DNA from: Rubrobacter sp. | Lineage (GTDB): Bacteria > Actinomycetota > Rubrobacteria > Rubrobacterales > Rubrobacteraceae | DNA: 30,395 bases | Direction: 5' to 3' | Assembly: GCA_016781725.1 (NCBI GenBank) | Contig: JADDPU010000349.1 | Location: forward strand, 1-30,395 | Part shown: piece by piece, positions 10,318 to 19,227 of the stretch | Position numbering within the stretch: position 1 is the first letter of the stretch | How the letters are laid out: every line of letters begins with the position of its first letter | Notes under the pieces: model-generated | Told to the model about the DNA's origin: nothing | Database searches by the model: none | The model's input: the letters and a program-made list of their open reading frames with translations, nothing else | Made by a program: the position numbers and the translations under genes

Positions 10318-11771
10318 CAGCCACCCCCTATCGCGGCCAGGACCGCCTCAACGGCCGGCCGCTGAACGTTTATCAGCAGGCCCGGCAGGATCCCCAAGAG
10401 CACTAGCAACACCGCCAGCGGCACGACTGCGGCCATCTCCACCGCACCCGCATCGGTAGCCTCCTCGTAGGCCGGCCTCTCGATGGGGCCGAAGATCACC
10501 CGCGAGAGCATGTAGAGCAGGTACATCGCTGAGAGGATTATCCCTAGCGCCGCGAGCAGGCCCTGCACCGGGAAGGCCTCGTAGCCGCCCATGATGCTCA
10601 TGAACTCGGAGACGAAGACCGCAAGGCCTGGCAGCCCCATCGCGGCCAGGGCGCCGAGCGCCAGCAGTCCGCCGGCCCAGGGCATCCTGGCGGCGAGCCC
10701 GCCGAGCTCCCGGATGCGGCGCGTGCCCGTCCTGGCGGCGATGACGCCAACGAGGATGAACAAGAGCGCCGAGTACAGCCCGTGCGAGACCTGCTGGAAG
10801 ACAGCCCCGTTCAGCCCGACCGCGTTACCTGAGGCCGCGCCGAGCAGGATATAGCCAAGGGTGCCGATGGAAGAGTAGGCCACGAGCGCCTTCAGGTCCG
10901 GTTGCAAGAACGCCACGAACGAGCCGTAGATCACGTTGATCACCCCGAACGCCGCCACGTAGGGCAGGAACGGCTCGACCCCGAGCGGTAAGAGTGGTAT
11001 CGCCACCTTGATCAACCCGTACGTCCCGAGCTTCGGCAGGACCCCCGAGAGCAACACGTTAGTCGAGGTCGGGCTGGAGACGTACACGTCGAGCAGCCAG
11101 CTGTGCAGCGGCACCGCGGGCACCTTGATGAGCAAGCCGAAGAGGATCAGGGCTGCGACGGCGACCTGGGCCCTGGGCGAGAGGCCGCCGCCGGCGGTCA
11201 GGGCGTCCATCGCGTAGCTGCCGGCGAGGATGCCGAAGGCGATAAAGCCAGCGAGCATCACCGTCGAGCCGAGGAAGGTGTAGATAAAGAACTTGATCGC
11301 CGCCGGCCTGCGGTTCTCGTCCCCCCAGATGCCGACCAGCAGGTACATCGGGATCAGCGTGATCTCGAAGAAGATGTAGAACAGGATCAAATCCTGCGCG
11401 GCGAACACCCCGAGCATCCCGACCTCGGCGAGGAAGATCGCCGCGAAGTACTGCTTGAGGTTACGCCGCACGTCCCACGCCGCGAGCACCGCGATAACGG
11501 TCAGCAGCGCCGAGAGGAAGAACATCCCGAAACCGAGCCCGTCGAGGCCGACCCGGTAGCCGACGTTCAGCGACGGTATCCAGGTAAGGTCTTGCGTGAG
11601 CGAGGCCGCGCCGAGGTCGTCGCCGTAGGCGAAGTAGATGTAGGTCACCAGGAGGAGCGGCACGGCCGCCACGACGAGCGCCGCGAGGCGCACGAGGCGT
11701 TCGTCGTCTGGCAGGAAGAGCATCAGGATGGCGCCGAGCAGCGGGACGAGGAGGCTAATCGTGGTTATCAC
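10317..11771 (-). CDS. nuoM: NADH-quinone oxidoreductase subunit M
   Basis: NuoM is the second antiporter-like subunit of the complex I membrane arm. The 484-residue product has the family glutamate E136 in FFEITLIPMYLLVGIWG, the KVPAVPLHSWLLDVYVSSPT segment of the broken helix, and LVAYSSIGTLGYILLG. Many membrane helices are evident across its length. The start is GTG 11771, overlapping the nuoL stop by 4 nt (GTGA). Confidence 0.97.
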   Translation of the reverse strand: MITTISLLVPLLGAILMLFLPDDERLVRLAALVVAAVPLLLVTYIYFAYGDDLGAASLTQDLTWIPSLNVGYRVGLDGLGFGMFFLSALLTVIAVLAAWDVRRNLKQYFAAIFLAEVGMLGVFAAQDLILFYIFFEITLIPMYLLVGIWGDENRRPAAIKFFIYTFLGSTVMLAGFIAFGILAGSYAMDALTAGGGLSPRAQVAVAALILFGLLIKVPAVPLHSWLLDVYVSSPTSTNVLLSGVLPKLGTYGLIKVAIPLLPLGVEPFLPYVAAFGVINVIYGSFVAFLQPDLKALVAYSSIGTLGYILLGAASGNAVGLNGAVFQQVSHGLYSALLFILVGVIAARTGTRRIRELGGLAARMPWAGGLLALGALAAMGLPGLAVFVSEFMSIMGGYEAFPVQGLLAALGIILSAMYLLYMLSRVIFGPIERPAYEEATDAGAVEMAAVVPLAVLLVLLGILPGLLINVQRPAVEAVLAAIGGG

Positions 11772-13750
11772 AAGCGCGCCCCCACGGCCACGGCGGCGAG
11801 GGTGATCCCGGCCACCAGGGCGACGACTAGGAACGCGAGCTGCGCCCCGACGAGGACCCCGATGACGAGGACGCTAAGCAGGATGAAGAGCGCGTAGCTC
11901 TGGACCCCGCCGCTCTGCAGCCGCTGCAAGACGCCGCCGGTCCCAAGCGCCCCGCGCCCGACCCCGCCGACGAGCCCGCCGAGCACGTTGCGGTCGAAGC
12001 CCTTGGTCGCCCGGCCGAGCCACCTCGCGGCCCGGACGAACGTCGCGCCGTAGAGGTCGTCGAAGTACCAGCCCTTGTCCAGGAACGTGTGCAGACCCGA
12101 GAGCCGCCTCGCGAGCGCGCCAGCCCGCTCGGGCCTCGCAACGTAGAGGAAGTAGGCGAGCCCGATGCCCGCTAGCGCCACCGCGACTGAGAGGGCGCTG
12201 AGGCCGAAGCTGAACGCGTGCTCCTCGAGGTTCAGCGTCTCCTCGACGAAATCGCTCGGGACCACGAAATGGGCGAAGTAGTCCCTGATGGGTATCCCGA
12301 AGCCTTCGGGTATCCCGACCCAACCGCTCACGATCGAGAGGAAGGCCAGGAGCAGCATCGGCCCCGTCATGATCCCTGGCGACTCGGTAGCCCCCCGCGC
12401 CATCTCGGTGCGCGGCTCGCCGGTGAAGGCGAGGAAGATCGCCCTGAAGATGTAGAAGGCGGTCAGGAAGACCGTCAAGAGCGCCATGCCGAAGAGCACG
12501 TAGTAGTGCTCCTCGTACGTGGAGCTGACGATCGCCTCCTTGGACCAGAAGCCGGCGAACGGGAAGATCCCCGAGAGCGAGAGCCCGGCGATGACCATGG
12601 CCCAGAACGTCAGCGGCATCCGCCGCCTCAAGCCCCCCATCTCGAAGAGGTTGTAGGAGTCTATAGCGTAGATGATGCTGCCGGCGCACAGGAAGAGCAG
12701 CGCCTTGAAGAAGGCGTGGTTGTAGAGGTGGAAGATGCCTGCGGTGTAGGACCCTAGCCCTAGGCCTAGCATCATGTACCCGAGCTGCGAGACCGTCGAG
12801 TAGGCGATCACGCGCTTTATATCCCTCTTGACCAGCGCCATAGTCGCGGCCATGAGCGCCGTGAAGCCGCCGATGTAGGCCACGGTGAGCATCGCAGCCT
12901 CGCTCTGCACGAAGATGTCGTAGGTCCGCGCGACCAGATACACCCCGGCGGCGACCATGGTCGCCGCGTGGATCAGGGCGCTCACGGGGGTCGGGCCCTC
13001 CATCGCGTCCGGCAACCACACGTGCAAGGGGAACTGAGCGCTCTTGCCGATAGCTCCCACAAAGACGAGTACCACAGCCGCCGTGAACAGCGACCCGCCG
13101 ATAAACCCTGCCTGGGCCGCCTCGGAGACGTCCTCGAAGGCAGTCGAGCCCGTCGTCGCCCAGAAGATAATGATCCCCATAAACAGCGCAGCGTCCCCGA
13201 TGCGCGTCACTATGAAGGCCTTCTGCGCGGCCTGGCGGGCCGAGGGTTTCTCGAACCAGTGCCCGACCAACAGGTAAGAGCACAAACCTACGAGCTCCCA
13301 GAAAAAGTAGAGCTGGATAAAGTTCGGCGATAGGACGAGCCCGAGCATCGAGGCTGTGAACAGGTTGAGCGCCGCGTAGTACCAGGCGAAGCGCTTGTCG
13401 CCCTCCATAAACCCGCCGCTGTAGAGCTGGATCATGAGGCTCACGAAGCTCACCACGACGAGCATCACGGCCGCAAGCCCGTCTATATAGACCCCTACCG
13501 GAAACGAACCGCCCTCGCCGAGGTTTATCCAGTTGACCGAGAACTCTATTGGCGCCCCGCCGCCGGGGATGATGCCGGCCACGAACAAGAGCGCGAAGAC
13601 TGAGAAGACCAGGGAGACCGTCACCCCGAGGATGGCCACGTACTGGGCGTTCTCCTTCAGGAGTCGCCCGAAGAGCACGAGGACCACAAAGACCAGCGCC
13701 GGGAGCACTGGGATGGCCGCGATGATCAGCTGTTGGCCCACGGTCTGCAC
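11768..13750 (-). CDS. nuoL: NADH-quinone oxidoreductase subunit L
   Basis: NuoL is the distal proton-pumping subunit, with a long lateral helix along the membrane arm. The 660-residue product carries the conserved pumping pair E152 (FFWELVGLCSYLLVG) and K236 (GAIGKSAQFPLHVWLPDAM), then EGPTPVSALIHAATMV and IAYSTVSQLGYMMLG. The C-terminal 180 residues contain the extension expected for the lateral helix and final anchor helix. The start is GTG 13750 with GGGGGAG about 8 nt upstream, 14 nt after nuoK. Confidence 0.97.
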   Translation of the reverse strand: MQTVGQQLIIAAIPVLPALVFVVLVLFGRLLKENAQYVAILGVTVSLVFSVFALLFVAGIIPGGGAPIEFSVNWINLGEGGSFPVGVYIDGLAAVMLVVVSFVSLMIQLYSGGFMEGDKRFAWYYAALNLFTASMLGLVLSPNFIQLYFFWELVGLCSYLLVGHWFEKPSARQAAQKAFIVTRIGDAALFMGIIIFWATTGSTAFEDVSEAAQAGFIGGSLFTAAVVLVFVGAIGKSAQFPLHVWLPDAMEGPTPVSALIHAATMVAAGVYLVARTYDIFVQSEAAMLTVAYIGGFTALMAATMALVKRDIKRVIAYSTVSQLGYMMLGLGLGSYTAGIFHLYNHAFFKALLFLCAGSIIYAIDSYNLFEMGGLRRRMPLTFWAMVIAGLSLSGIFPFAGFWSKEAIVSSTYEEHYYVLFGMALLTVFLTAFYIFRAIFLAFTGEPRTEMARGATESPGIMTGPMLLLAFLSIVSGWVGIPEGFGIPIRDYFAHFVVPSDFVEETLNLEEHAFSFGLSALSVAVALAGIGLAYFLYVARPERAGALARRLSGLHTFLDKGWYFDDLYGATFVRAARWLGRATKGFDRNVLGGLVGGVGRGALGTGGVLQRLQSGGVQSYALFILLSVLVIGVLVGAQLAFLVVALVAGITLAAVAVGARL

Positions 13751-13764
13751 TACTCGCTCTCCCC

Positions 13765-14124
13765 CTAGCCCCTCATCGAGGTGACTTCGTCCACGTTCAC
13801 CGTTCGGCGCGAGCGGAACACGGCCAAAACTATCGCGAGCCCTACCGCGATCTCAGCCGCGGCTATCGCGATCACCAGGACCGCGTAGCTTACCCCGAGC
13901 CCCCCTGCGTTCGGCAGGTGGTCGGCGAAGGCCACGAGCGTCAGGTTGACGCCGTTTATCATCAGCTCGACGCACATAAAGATAACTACAGCGTTGCGCC
14001 GCACGAGGGCGCCCCACGCCCCGATGGCGAAAAGCAACGCCCCCACCACCAGATACCACTCGAGCGGCGGCGCCGCGACCAGGGCGTCCAGGAAGGCCCG
14101 CGCCTGCGGGGGAATTTGCGGCAT
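13765..14124 (-). CDS. nuoK: NADH-quinone oxidoreductase subunit K
   Basis: NuoK is a small three-helix membrane subunit joining the quinone-site and antiporter parts of complex I. The 119-residue product shows the family core YLVVGALLFAIGAWGALVRR and the conserved glutamates in VIFMCVELMINGVNL and AIAAAEIAVGLAI. It is about 20 residues longer than usual at the N-terminus. The ATG is still well placed because it shares one base with the nuoJ stop (TAATG). Confidence 0.95.
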   Translation of the reverse strand: MPQIPPQARAFLDALVAAPPLEWYLVVGALLFAIGAWGALVRRNAVVIFMCVELMINGVNLTLVAFADHLPNAGGLGVSYAVLVIAIAAAEIAVGLAIVLAVFRSRRTVNVDEVTSMRG

Positions 14125-14660
14125 TACTCCTCCACCCCCCGGTCGATCCCCCCGCCACTCTTGCGGCGGCTAACCACGATGGCGGCGACCACAGCCACCA
14201 AAAGCAACACCGAGGCGACCTCGAAGAGCAGGACGAAGATCTCGGACCCGGGGCTCACGCCGAGCAGGTCCCGCCCGAAAGCCGCCACCTCCCGCGGCCC
14301 GTTGCCCGCCGTCGCGGAGGGCCACTCCTCGATCCACAAGACGTAAGACAGAAAAGCCCCCATCCCGGCGGCCACGAAGAGCCCCGCCCAGAACTGGCGG
14401 TTGATGATCGTGCGGTAGCGCCTGACCTGCGGCCTCTGGGTGAACATGATCCCGAAGAGGATCACCACTGTAACAGCCCCGACGTAGATCAAGACCTGAA
14501 ACGCCGCCAAAGCCGGGGCGTTGAGCATCACGAAGAACCCCGCTATCGCCAGGAACGTTCCAGACATGAACAGCGCCGAGTGGACGACGCTGCGGCTCAA
14601 GACCACCCCGAGTGCCGAGACGAGGGCCATCCCGGTCAGGAAGCCGAACGCTACCGTCAA
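14124..14660 (-). CDS. nuoJ: NADH-quinone oxidoreductase subunit J
   Basis: NuoJ is a five-helix membrane subunit with a pi-bulge helix that changes shape during turnover. The 178-residue product has the core VVHSALFMSGTFLAIAGFF, then LIYVGAVTVVILFGIMF, the expected third-helix motif. I chose TTG 14660 because it overlaps the nuoI stop by 4 nt (TTGA) and gives a normal NuoJ N-terminus. The frame is open upstream to 15011, but that stretch is a nuoI shadow. Confidence 0.93.
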   Translation of the reverse strand: MTVAFGFLTGMALVSALGVVLSRSVVHSALFMSGTFLAIAGFFVMLNAPALAAFQVLIYVGAVTVVILFGIMFTQRPQVRRYRTIINRQFWAGLFVAAGMGAFLSYVLWIEEWPSATAGNGPREVAAFGRDLLGVSPGSEIFVLLFEVASVLLLVAVVAAIVVSRRKSGGGIDRGVEE

Positions 14661-15166
14661 GCCGCTTCGTCTCCGGTTCTGGGACGCTCTACGCTCCTTG
14701 GAGCTTTCTCCCCCGTGGGCTTTTTCTTCTTCTTTGCGGCGGGCTTGGGATCTATGGTCGGGTCGACGGGCCGCTCCCCGAACTGCCTGGCGAGCTCGAG
14801 GCGGTTGTAGGCCTGCACCTCGAACTCCTCGGTGTGGTAGATGCAGTTGACCGGGCAGACCTCGACGCACAAGGAGCAGTACATGCACCGCGCGTCGTCG
14901 ATCACGAACCCCACGGCGTAGGGTTTGGCCTTGCCCGACCCGTCGGCGTCGCGCTTGGTCTGCTCGATGGAGATGCAGTGGTCCGGGCAGATCCTCATGC
15001 ACTGCAGGCACGCGATGCAGCGGTCCATGTCCACCGTGAGCAGCCCGCGGCTGCGCTCGGGCAGGTCGCGCTTGTACTCAGGATAAGCGCGCGTGATCTT
15101 GTTCTGGAAGAGATGCTTGAGGGTTATCCCCATCCCCTTGACTATGCCCTGTCCTACCTGCGGCAT
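14657..15166 (-). CDS. nuoI: NADH-quinone oxidoreductase subunit I (2[4Fe-4S]) with Lys-rich tail
   Basis: NuoI holds clusters N6a and N6b, which pass electrons to NuoB. The 169-residue product has two CxxCxxCxxxC sets, at C50/C53/C56/C60 and C94/C97/C100/C104. After about residue 135 comes an unusual hydrophilic tail with five consecutive lysines at 145-149 and further Lys/Arg. The start is ATG 15166 with AGGAGG 9 nt upstream, one base after the nuoH stop. In a complex without NuoG, these clusters would be the outermost in the chain and could take electrons from a ferredoxin (inference). Confidence 0.96.
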   Translation of the reverse strand: MPQVGQGIVKGMGITLKHLFQNKITRAYPEYKRDLPERSRGLLTVDMDRCIACLQCMRICPDHCISIEQTKRDADGSGKAKPYAVGFVIDDARCMYCSLCVEVCPVNCIYHTEEFEVQAYNRLELARQFGERPVDPTIDPKPAAKKKKKPTGEKAPRSVERPRTGDEAA

Positions 15167-15167
15167 C

Positions 15168-16181
15168 TTAGAAAACCTCCTGGAAGATCAGCATGGCCCC
15201 CGCCGTGACGAACAGCCAGATTAGCGTTATCGGGACGAGGACCTTCCAGCCGAGGTCCATGAGCTGGTCCATCCGCAGCCGCGGGAGGCTCCACCGGATC
15301 CACTGGAAGGTGAACATGAGGAGCGCCGTCTTGAGCCCGAACCAGAACCAGTTGAACGTCCCGAGGTCCAGGAACTCGAAGGGCGGCTGCCAGCCCCCGA
15401 GAAAGAGCGTCACGTTGATCGCCGACATCAGGCCCATCGACGCGAACTCCGAGGCCTGGATCAGGGCCCAAGTCATCCCCGAGTACTCGACCATGTACCC
15501 GCCGACGATCTCGCTCTCCCCCTCGGGCAAATCGAACGGGACCCGCTTGACCTCGGCGAGCCCCGCTATGTAGAAGGTTATGAACATGGGCAGCTGCGGC
15601 AGAAAGTACCAGTGCCAGAACCCGCCGCCCTGCGCCCTCACCACGTCAACGAGCGAGAGGCTCCCGGTCAGCATCACTACCCCGAGGAGGCTCAGGATCA
15701 GGGGCACCTCGTAGGAGATCATCTGCGCCGCCCCGCGCAAAGCACCGAGCAGCGAGAAGGTCGAGCGGCTCCCGTAGCCCGCCATCACCACGCCCAGAGC
15801 GCTTATGGAGGTGATCCCGACGAAGAAAAGGATGGCCACGTTCAGGTCGGCCACCACTGCGTTTGGTGAGAACGGGATGACCAGCCACACGAGCGCCGCC
15901 GGGATGAACATGGCTATCGGCGCGGCCAGAAAGACCCAGAGGTCCGACCTACCCGGCGAGACGTTCTCCTTGGTGAACAGCTTGACCACGTCGGCCGCCG
16001 GCTGCAAAAGCCCGCGCGGCCCTACCCTGTTAGGCCCGAAGCGCAGCTGGATGTAGGCAGCAGTCTTCCGCTCGGCCATCGTAAGTATCCCCGCCAGGTT
16101 CAGGACGAGAAAGAGTATGGCCCCGAAGGAGATGAGCAGCCGGACCGGCTCCGCTTCGAGAACGTTCAACGCGGTCTGCAT
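15168..16181 (-). CDS. nuoH: NADH-quinone oxidoreductase subunit H
   Basis: NuoH forms the membrane end of the quinone chamber. The 337-residue product has AERKTAAYIQLRFGPNRVGP, LLQPAADVVKLFTKE, and the acidic quinone-site loop PFDLPEGESEIVGGYMVEYSG, with about eight membrane helices. I chose ATG 16181, which shares one base with the nuoD stop (TGATG), as at other junctions in this operon. A GTG at 16193 would add four residues. nuoD abuts nuoH directly, where other bacteria place nuoE, nuoF and nuoG. Confidence 0.96.
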   Translation of the reverse strand: MQTALNVLEAEPVRLLISFGAILFLVLNLAGILTMAERKTAAYIQLRFGPNRVGPRGLLQPAADVVKLFTKENVSPGRSDLWVFLAAPIAMFIPAALVWLVIPFSPNAVVADLNVAILFFVGITSISALGVVMAGYGSRSTFSLLGALRGAAQMISYEVPLILSLLGVVMLTGSLSLVDVVRAQGGGFWHWYFLPQLPMFITFYIAGLAEVKRVPFDLPEGESEIVGGYMVEYSGMTWALIQASEFASMGLMSAINVTLFLGGWQPPFEFLDLGTFNWFWFGLKTALLMFTFQWIRWSLPRLRMDQLMDLGWKVLVPITLIWLFVTAGAMLIFQEVF

Positions 16182-17365
16182 CACTTGTCCCACGCCCCGG
16201 AGACGGGGTCTATGAGACCCATGATCGGCATGATGTCGGGCAGGTAATGACCGGGGACGATCTCCTGCAAGAGCTGCATGTTAACGGTGCAGGGGGTCCT
16301 GTAGTGGACCCGGTAGGGCGTGTCGGAGCCGTCGGAGACTACGTGGACCGCGTACTCGCCCCGCGCCGACTCGACCCGCCCTATGCCGTCGCCCTCGTTC
16401 GGGCGTAGGCGACGGCCCAGGTCGGCGAGCACCTCCCCCTCGGGGAGGTTTTCGAGGATCTGCTTGATCATCCTGATGCTCTGCCTGACCTCGCCGATCC
16501 TGCACCGGTAGGAGGCCTCCACGTCGCCGGCCTCGTCGGTGATCACGTCGAAGTCGAGGTTCTTGTACCAGCCGTAGGGGTAGTGCTTGCGGACGTCGAA
16601 CTCAACCCCGGTGCAGCGCAGGGGCACCCCCGTGAGACCCATCTCCACAGCCTTCTCCGGCGTCATCTTCCCGACCCCGCGCGTGCGGGAGATAAAGATC
16701 TCGTTCCCCTCGATGAGGTCCACGAAGTCAGGCTCGAAGCGCTGCTCGAGCCCCTCTAAGTAGCTCCACATCTTCTCGGGTATGCCCTCGGGGAGGTCGG
16801 CTTTTACGCCCCCGATGCGGATGTAGTGGAACATCATCCTGGCCCCGGTTACCGCCTCGAAGAGGGACTGGATGCGCTCCCGCTCCCTGAAGGCGTAGAG
16901 GATCGGGGTGAACGCCCCGAGCTCCAGCATGAGGAAACCTATGGAGGGGATGTGGCTCATGATGCGGCCGAACTCGTTCATAAGCGCCCGGATGGCGTCG
17001 GCGCGCGGGGGTATCTCCACGTCGAGCAGCTTCTCGACCGCGAGGCAGTACCCGTACTCCATGGCTATATTGTTCATGTAGTCGATGCGGTCGGTGATCG
17101 GGATGACCGCAGGGTACATGCGGTTCTCGGAGATCTTCTCCTTGCTGCGGTGCAGGTAGCCCATCACGGGGTCGCACCGAACTACCGTCTCCCCGTCGAG
17201 CTCCAGGATGAGCCGCAGGAGACCGTGCATCGCCGGGTGCTGGGGCCCCATGTTCATGTCGATGGTCTCGAGCCCGAACTCGTCGCGCACGTCGGGGTCG
17301 ACCAGCCGGCCGGTCGCGGGCCTGGTGAGGGCGGTCCCCTCCGTCCTACGCTCTTCGCTAAGCAT
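16181..17365 (-). CDS. nuoD: NADH-quinone oxidoreductase subunit D
   Basis: NuoD lines the quinone-binding cavity on the peripheral arm. The 394-residue product has the quinone-site histidine motif GPQHPAMHG and the tyrosine in VMGYLHRSKEKI, later RTRGVG and the terminal region MPIMGLIDPVSGAWDK. The chosen start is ATG 17365, two bases after nuoC. The open frame upstream to 17449 overlaps nuoC and is not family-like. It is a separate NuoD, not a NuoCD fusion. Confidence 0.96.
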   Translation of the reverse strand: MLSEERRTEGTALTRPATGRLVDPDVRDEFGLETIDMNMGPQHPAMHGLLRLILELDGETVVRCDPVMGYLHRSKEKISENRMYPAVIPITDRIDYMNNIAMEYGYCLAVEKLLDVEIPPRADAIRALMNEFGRIMSHIPSIGFLMLELGAFTPILYAFRERERIQSLFEAVTGARMMFHYIRIGGVKADLPEGIPEKMWSYLEGLEQRFEPDFVDLIEGNEIFISRTRGVGKMTPEKAVEMGLTGVPLRCTGVEFDVRKHYPYGWYKNLDFDVITDEAGDVEASYRCRIGEVRQSIRMIKQILENLPEGEVLADLGRRLRPNEGDGIGRVESARGEYAVHVVSDGSDTPYRVHYRTPCTVNMQLLQEIVPGHYLPDIMPIMGLIDPVSGAWDK

Positions 17366-17367
17366 TC

Positions 17368-17859
17368 TTATCTCAACCCTTCGAAGGTGCGCTTCGTGCT
17401 GATCTCGAAGCTCTTGAGCAACGGATGGTGGTCGAAGTGATCCTGCCACATGTACAACCGCCTGAGGTCGGGGTGACCCTTGAAGGCGACGCCGAACATG
17501 TCGTAGGCCTCCCGCTCGTGCCAGTTGGCGGTCGGGTAGATCCCGGTAACCGTGTCGATGACCGGCTCCTCGCCCTCGAGGGTAGTCTTTACCCTCACCT
17601 GCGCGCCGCGCAGATCCAAGAGCTCGTAGGTCAACTCGAAGGAGCCCTGCCGGTCGACCACCGTGATAAACGAGAGGTGCAAGATGCCCAGGGTCTCTCG
17701 GGCGGTCGCCAGCACCGCCGGCAAGTCCTGGGGCTTGACGACGATCAGCACCAAATTCCCCTCGGCCGAGGACTCCTCGAGCCCGTGCCGGTTGTTGAAA
17801 CCGTCAAGGTAGCGCGAGAGGCGGGTCTCCAGGTTGCCCTCGGGGAGCGTCACCGCCAT
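17368..17859 (-). CDS. nuoC: NADH-quinone oxidoreductase subunit C
   Basis: NuoC is the 30-kDa-type subunit of the hydrophilic arm. The 163-residue product has the conserved C-terminal signature WHEREAYDMFGVAFKGHPDL, then RLYMWQDHFDHHPLLKSF. The N-terminal half (LVLIVVKPQDLPAVLATAR, LSFITVVDR) matches the family fold. The start is ATG 17859, directly after the nuoB stop with no gap (TAGATG), and AAGGGGA lies upstream inside nuoB. Confidence 0.95.
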   Translation of the reverse strand: MAVTLPEGNLETRLSRYLDGFNNRHGLEESSAEGNLVLIVVKPQDLPAVLATARETLGILHLSFITVVDRQGSFELTYELLDLRGAQVRVKTTLEGEEPVIDTVTGIYPTANWHEREAYDMFGVAFKGHPDLRRLYMWQDHFDHHPLLKSFEISTKRTFEGLR

Positions 17860-18648
17860 CTAGGCGGTCCCCTTCGGGCCGGAGTCGCTCCCCTTCGGGT
17901 CGGCCGGTTCCTCGGGAGAACCGTTCTTCTGGCCGTCGGCGGCTTTCTTGGCCTTAGCCTCTTCCTTGAGCTTCTTTTTGACCTCGGTCGGAATCCAACC
18001 GACGTCGGTCTGGGAGGCCGGGGGCATACCCTTGCGCTCGAAGACGTAGGTGCGCTTGAGGGGCCTTATGCCCGCCAGGCGCGGCGCCTTGCCTTCGCTT
18101 ATCCCCGTGTACTCCCGCTCGGGGAGGTACTCCATGACGTTGCCGTCGTCGTCGACGAGCGCCGGGCGCGGCCTCTCGTAGCCTACCTGCTGGTCGCGCT
18201 CTATCTTTTTCTGGAGCGTCATGATGCCGAAGATGAGCGCCTCAGGGCGGGGCGGACATCCAGGCACGTAGACGTCCACCGGGATCACCCTGTCCGCGCC
18301 CATCAGCACCGAGTAGCCGTCGAGGAAGGGCCCGCCGGAGATGGCGCACGCCCCCATCGCTATAACCCACTTGGGCTCGGGCATCTGCTCGTAGAGCCGG
18401 GTCATCCGCTCGGCCATCTTGGTCGAAACGGTGCCGGAGACGATCATGACGTCGGCCTGGCGCGGCGAGGCCGTGAAGAAGCCGGCCCCGAAGCGGTCGA
18501 GGTCGTTGTGCGCCATGCCCGTCGACATCATCTCGATGGCGCAACACGCCAGGCCGAACTGCAGCGGCCACAGCGAGTTCTTCCTGGCCCAGTTAAAGAG
18601 CTTGTCCGTGCTCGTCGTAACTATGTTCGGCTCGTTGAACTTCTGCAT
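17860..18648 (-). CDS. nuoB: NADH-quinone oxidoreductase subunit B with extended Lys-rich tail
   Basis: NuoB carries the terminal cluster N2 that reduces quinone. The 262-residue product has the ligands C35 and C36 (LACCAIEMM), C101 (MGACAISGG) and C131 (VPGCPPRPE). It is about 80-100 residues longer than many NuoB proteins. The extra C-terminal part has a lysine run (KKKLKEEAKAKKAADG) and ends in a Gly/Pro/Ser-rich stretch. I chose ATG 18648, which shares one base with the nuoA stop (TAATG). The same frame is open to 19089 but that is a nuoA shadow. Confidence 0.95.
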   Translation of the reverse strand: MQKFNEPNIVTTSTDKLFNWARKNSLWPLQFGLACCAIEMMSTGMAHNDLDRFGAGFFTASPRQADVMIVSGTVSTKMAERMTRLYEQMPEPKWVIAMGACAISGGPFLDGYSVLMGADRVIPVDVYVPGCPPRPEALIFGIMTLQKKIERDQQVGYERPRPALVDDDGNVMEYLPEREYTGISEGKAPRLAGIRPLKRTYVFERKGMPPASQTDVGWIPTEVKKKLKEEAKAKKAADGQKNGSPEEPADPKGSDSGPKGTA

Positions 18649-19037
18649 TACACCCACTTGAGGGCCCCCTTCTTCCAAGCGTAGATCAGCCCCACCGCCA
18701 GGATAGAGACAAAGATGATCATCTCGACAAACCCGTAGACGCCGAGCTCCCTGTAGATGACGGCCCAGGGATACAGAAAGGCCGCCTCGACATCGAAGAT
18801 CAGGAACAGCAGCGCGAAGACGTAATAGCGCACGGGGAAGGGCCGCCAAGGGTCGGTGACCGTCGTCTCGCCGGTCTCGTAGGTCTGCGCCTTGGTGCTC
18901 GACCTGCGTCCCGGAGAGATCAAACGCGCCAGCACGAGCACCGTCGCGACGAAACCCGAGACCAGCAACATAAAGATGCCGACGTACAGGTACAGCATCC
19001 CGTAGGACGCTCCCTGTTGCAGAAGACCCAACGCCAA
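18648..19037 (-). CDS. nuoA: NADH-quinone oxidoreductase subunit A
   Basis: NuoA is a three-helix membrane subunit next to the quinone chamber. The 129-residue product has the family loop YETGETTVTDPWRPFPVRYY and the second-helix motif ALLFLIFDVEAAFLYPWAV, with the conserved acidic pair. The start is TTG 19037 with AAAGG six bases upstream. It is the first gene of the nuo operon and lies about 30 nt downstream of a strong promoter-like sequence. Confidence 0.95.
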   Translation of the reverse strand: MALGLLQQGASYGMLYLYVGIFMLLVSGFVATVLVLARLISPGRRSSTKAQTYETGETTVTDPWRPFPVRYYVFALLFLIFDVEAAFLYPWAVIYRELGVYGFVEMIIFVSILAVGLIYAWKKGALKWV

Positions 19038-19067
19038 ACCGAACCTTTCTACCCGGTAACTGTCCGA

Positions 19068-19096
19068 AATATACTCGTGTAAAAGACAACTTTCAA
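19068..19096 (-). promoter_or_regulatory. Sigma-70-type promoter for the nuo operon
   Basis: On the minus strand TTGAAA (19096-19091) and TATATT (19073-19068) are separated by exactly 17 bases. This AT-rich patch stands out in GC-rich surroundings and lies 30 bases upstream of the nuoA TTG, giving a short leader. It is the best promoter match I found in the window. Confidence 0.7.
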
Positions 19097-19127
19097 GGAG
19101 CTACTAATGGTAGCAAGAAACGATTAA

Positions 19128-19140
19128 TGGCCTCTGGCCA
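19128..19140. other. Short inverted repeat between the divergent promoters
   Basis: TGGCC and GGCCA flank a 3-base spacer. It lies between the nuoA and fdxA promoters, where a shared regulator could bind. The rest of this 230-base divergent region (19038-19267) shows only the two promoters and the ribosome sites. Confidence 0.25.
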
Positions 19141-19199
19141 GGATTCGCGCGGGGCGGGCGAGCGCCGTTGCCTCCCCAGGCCGCCGGGCCTCTCATCTG

Positions 19200-19227
19200 T
19201 TGACAACGTTTCCGCATTGGTTAGACT
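19200..19227 (+). promoter_or_regulatory. Sigma-70-type promoter for fdxA
   Basis: A perfect TTGACA at 19200-19205 is followed after 16 bases by TAGACT (19222-19227), a 4-of-6 match to the -10 box. It lies about 40 bases upstream of the fdxA TTG, with a ribosome site (GAAAGGGGG) at 19251-19259. Confidence 0.6.

Noticed and set aside
18649..19089. Upstream open extension of nuoB
   Set aside because: It overlaps nuoA in another frame. The ATG at 18648 begins a normal NuoB and overlaps the nuoA stop.
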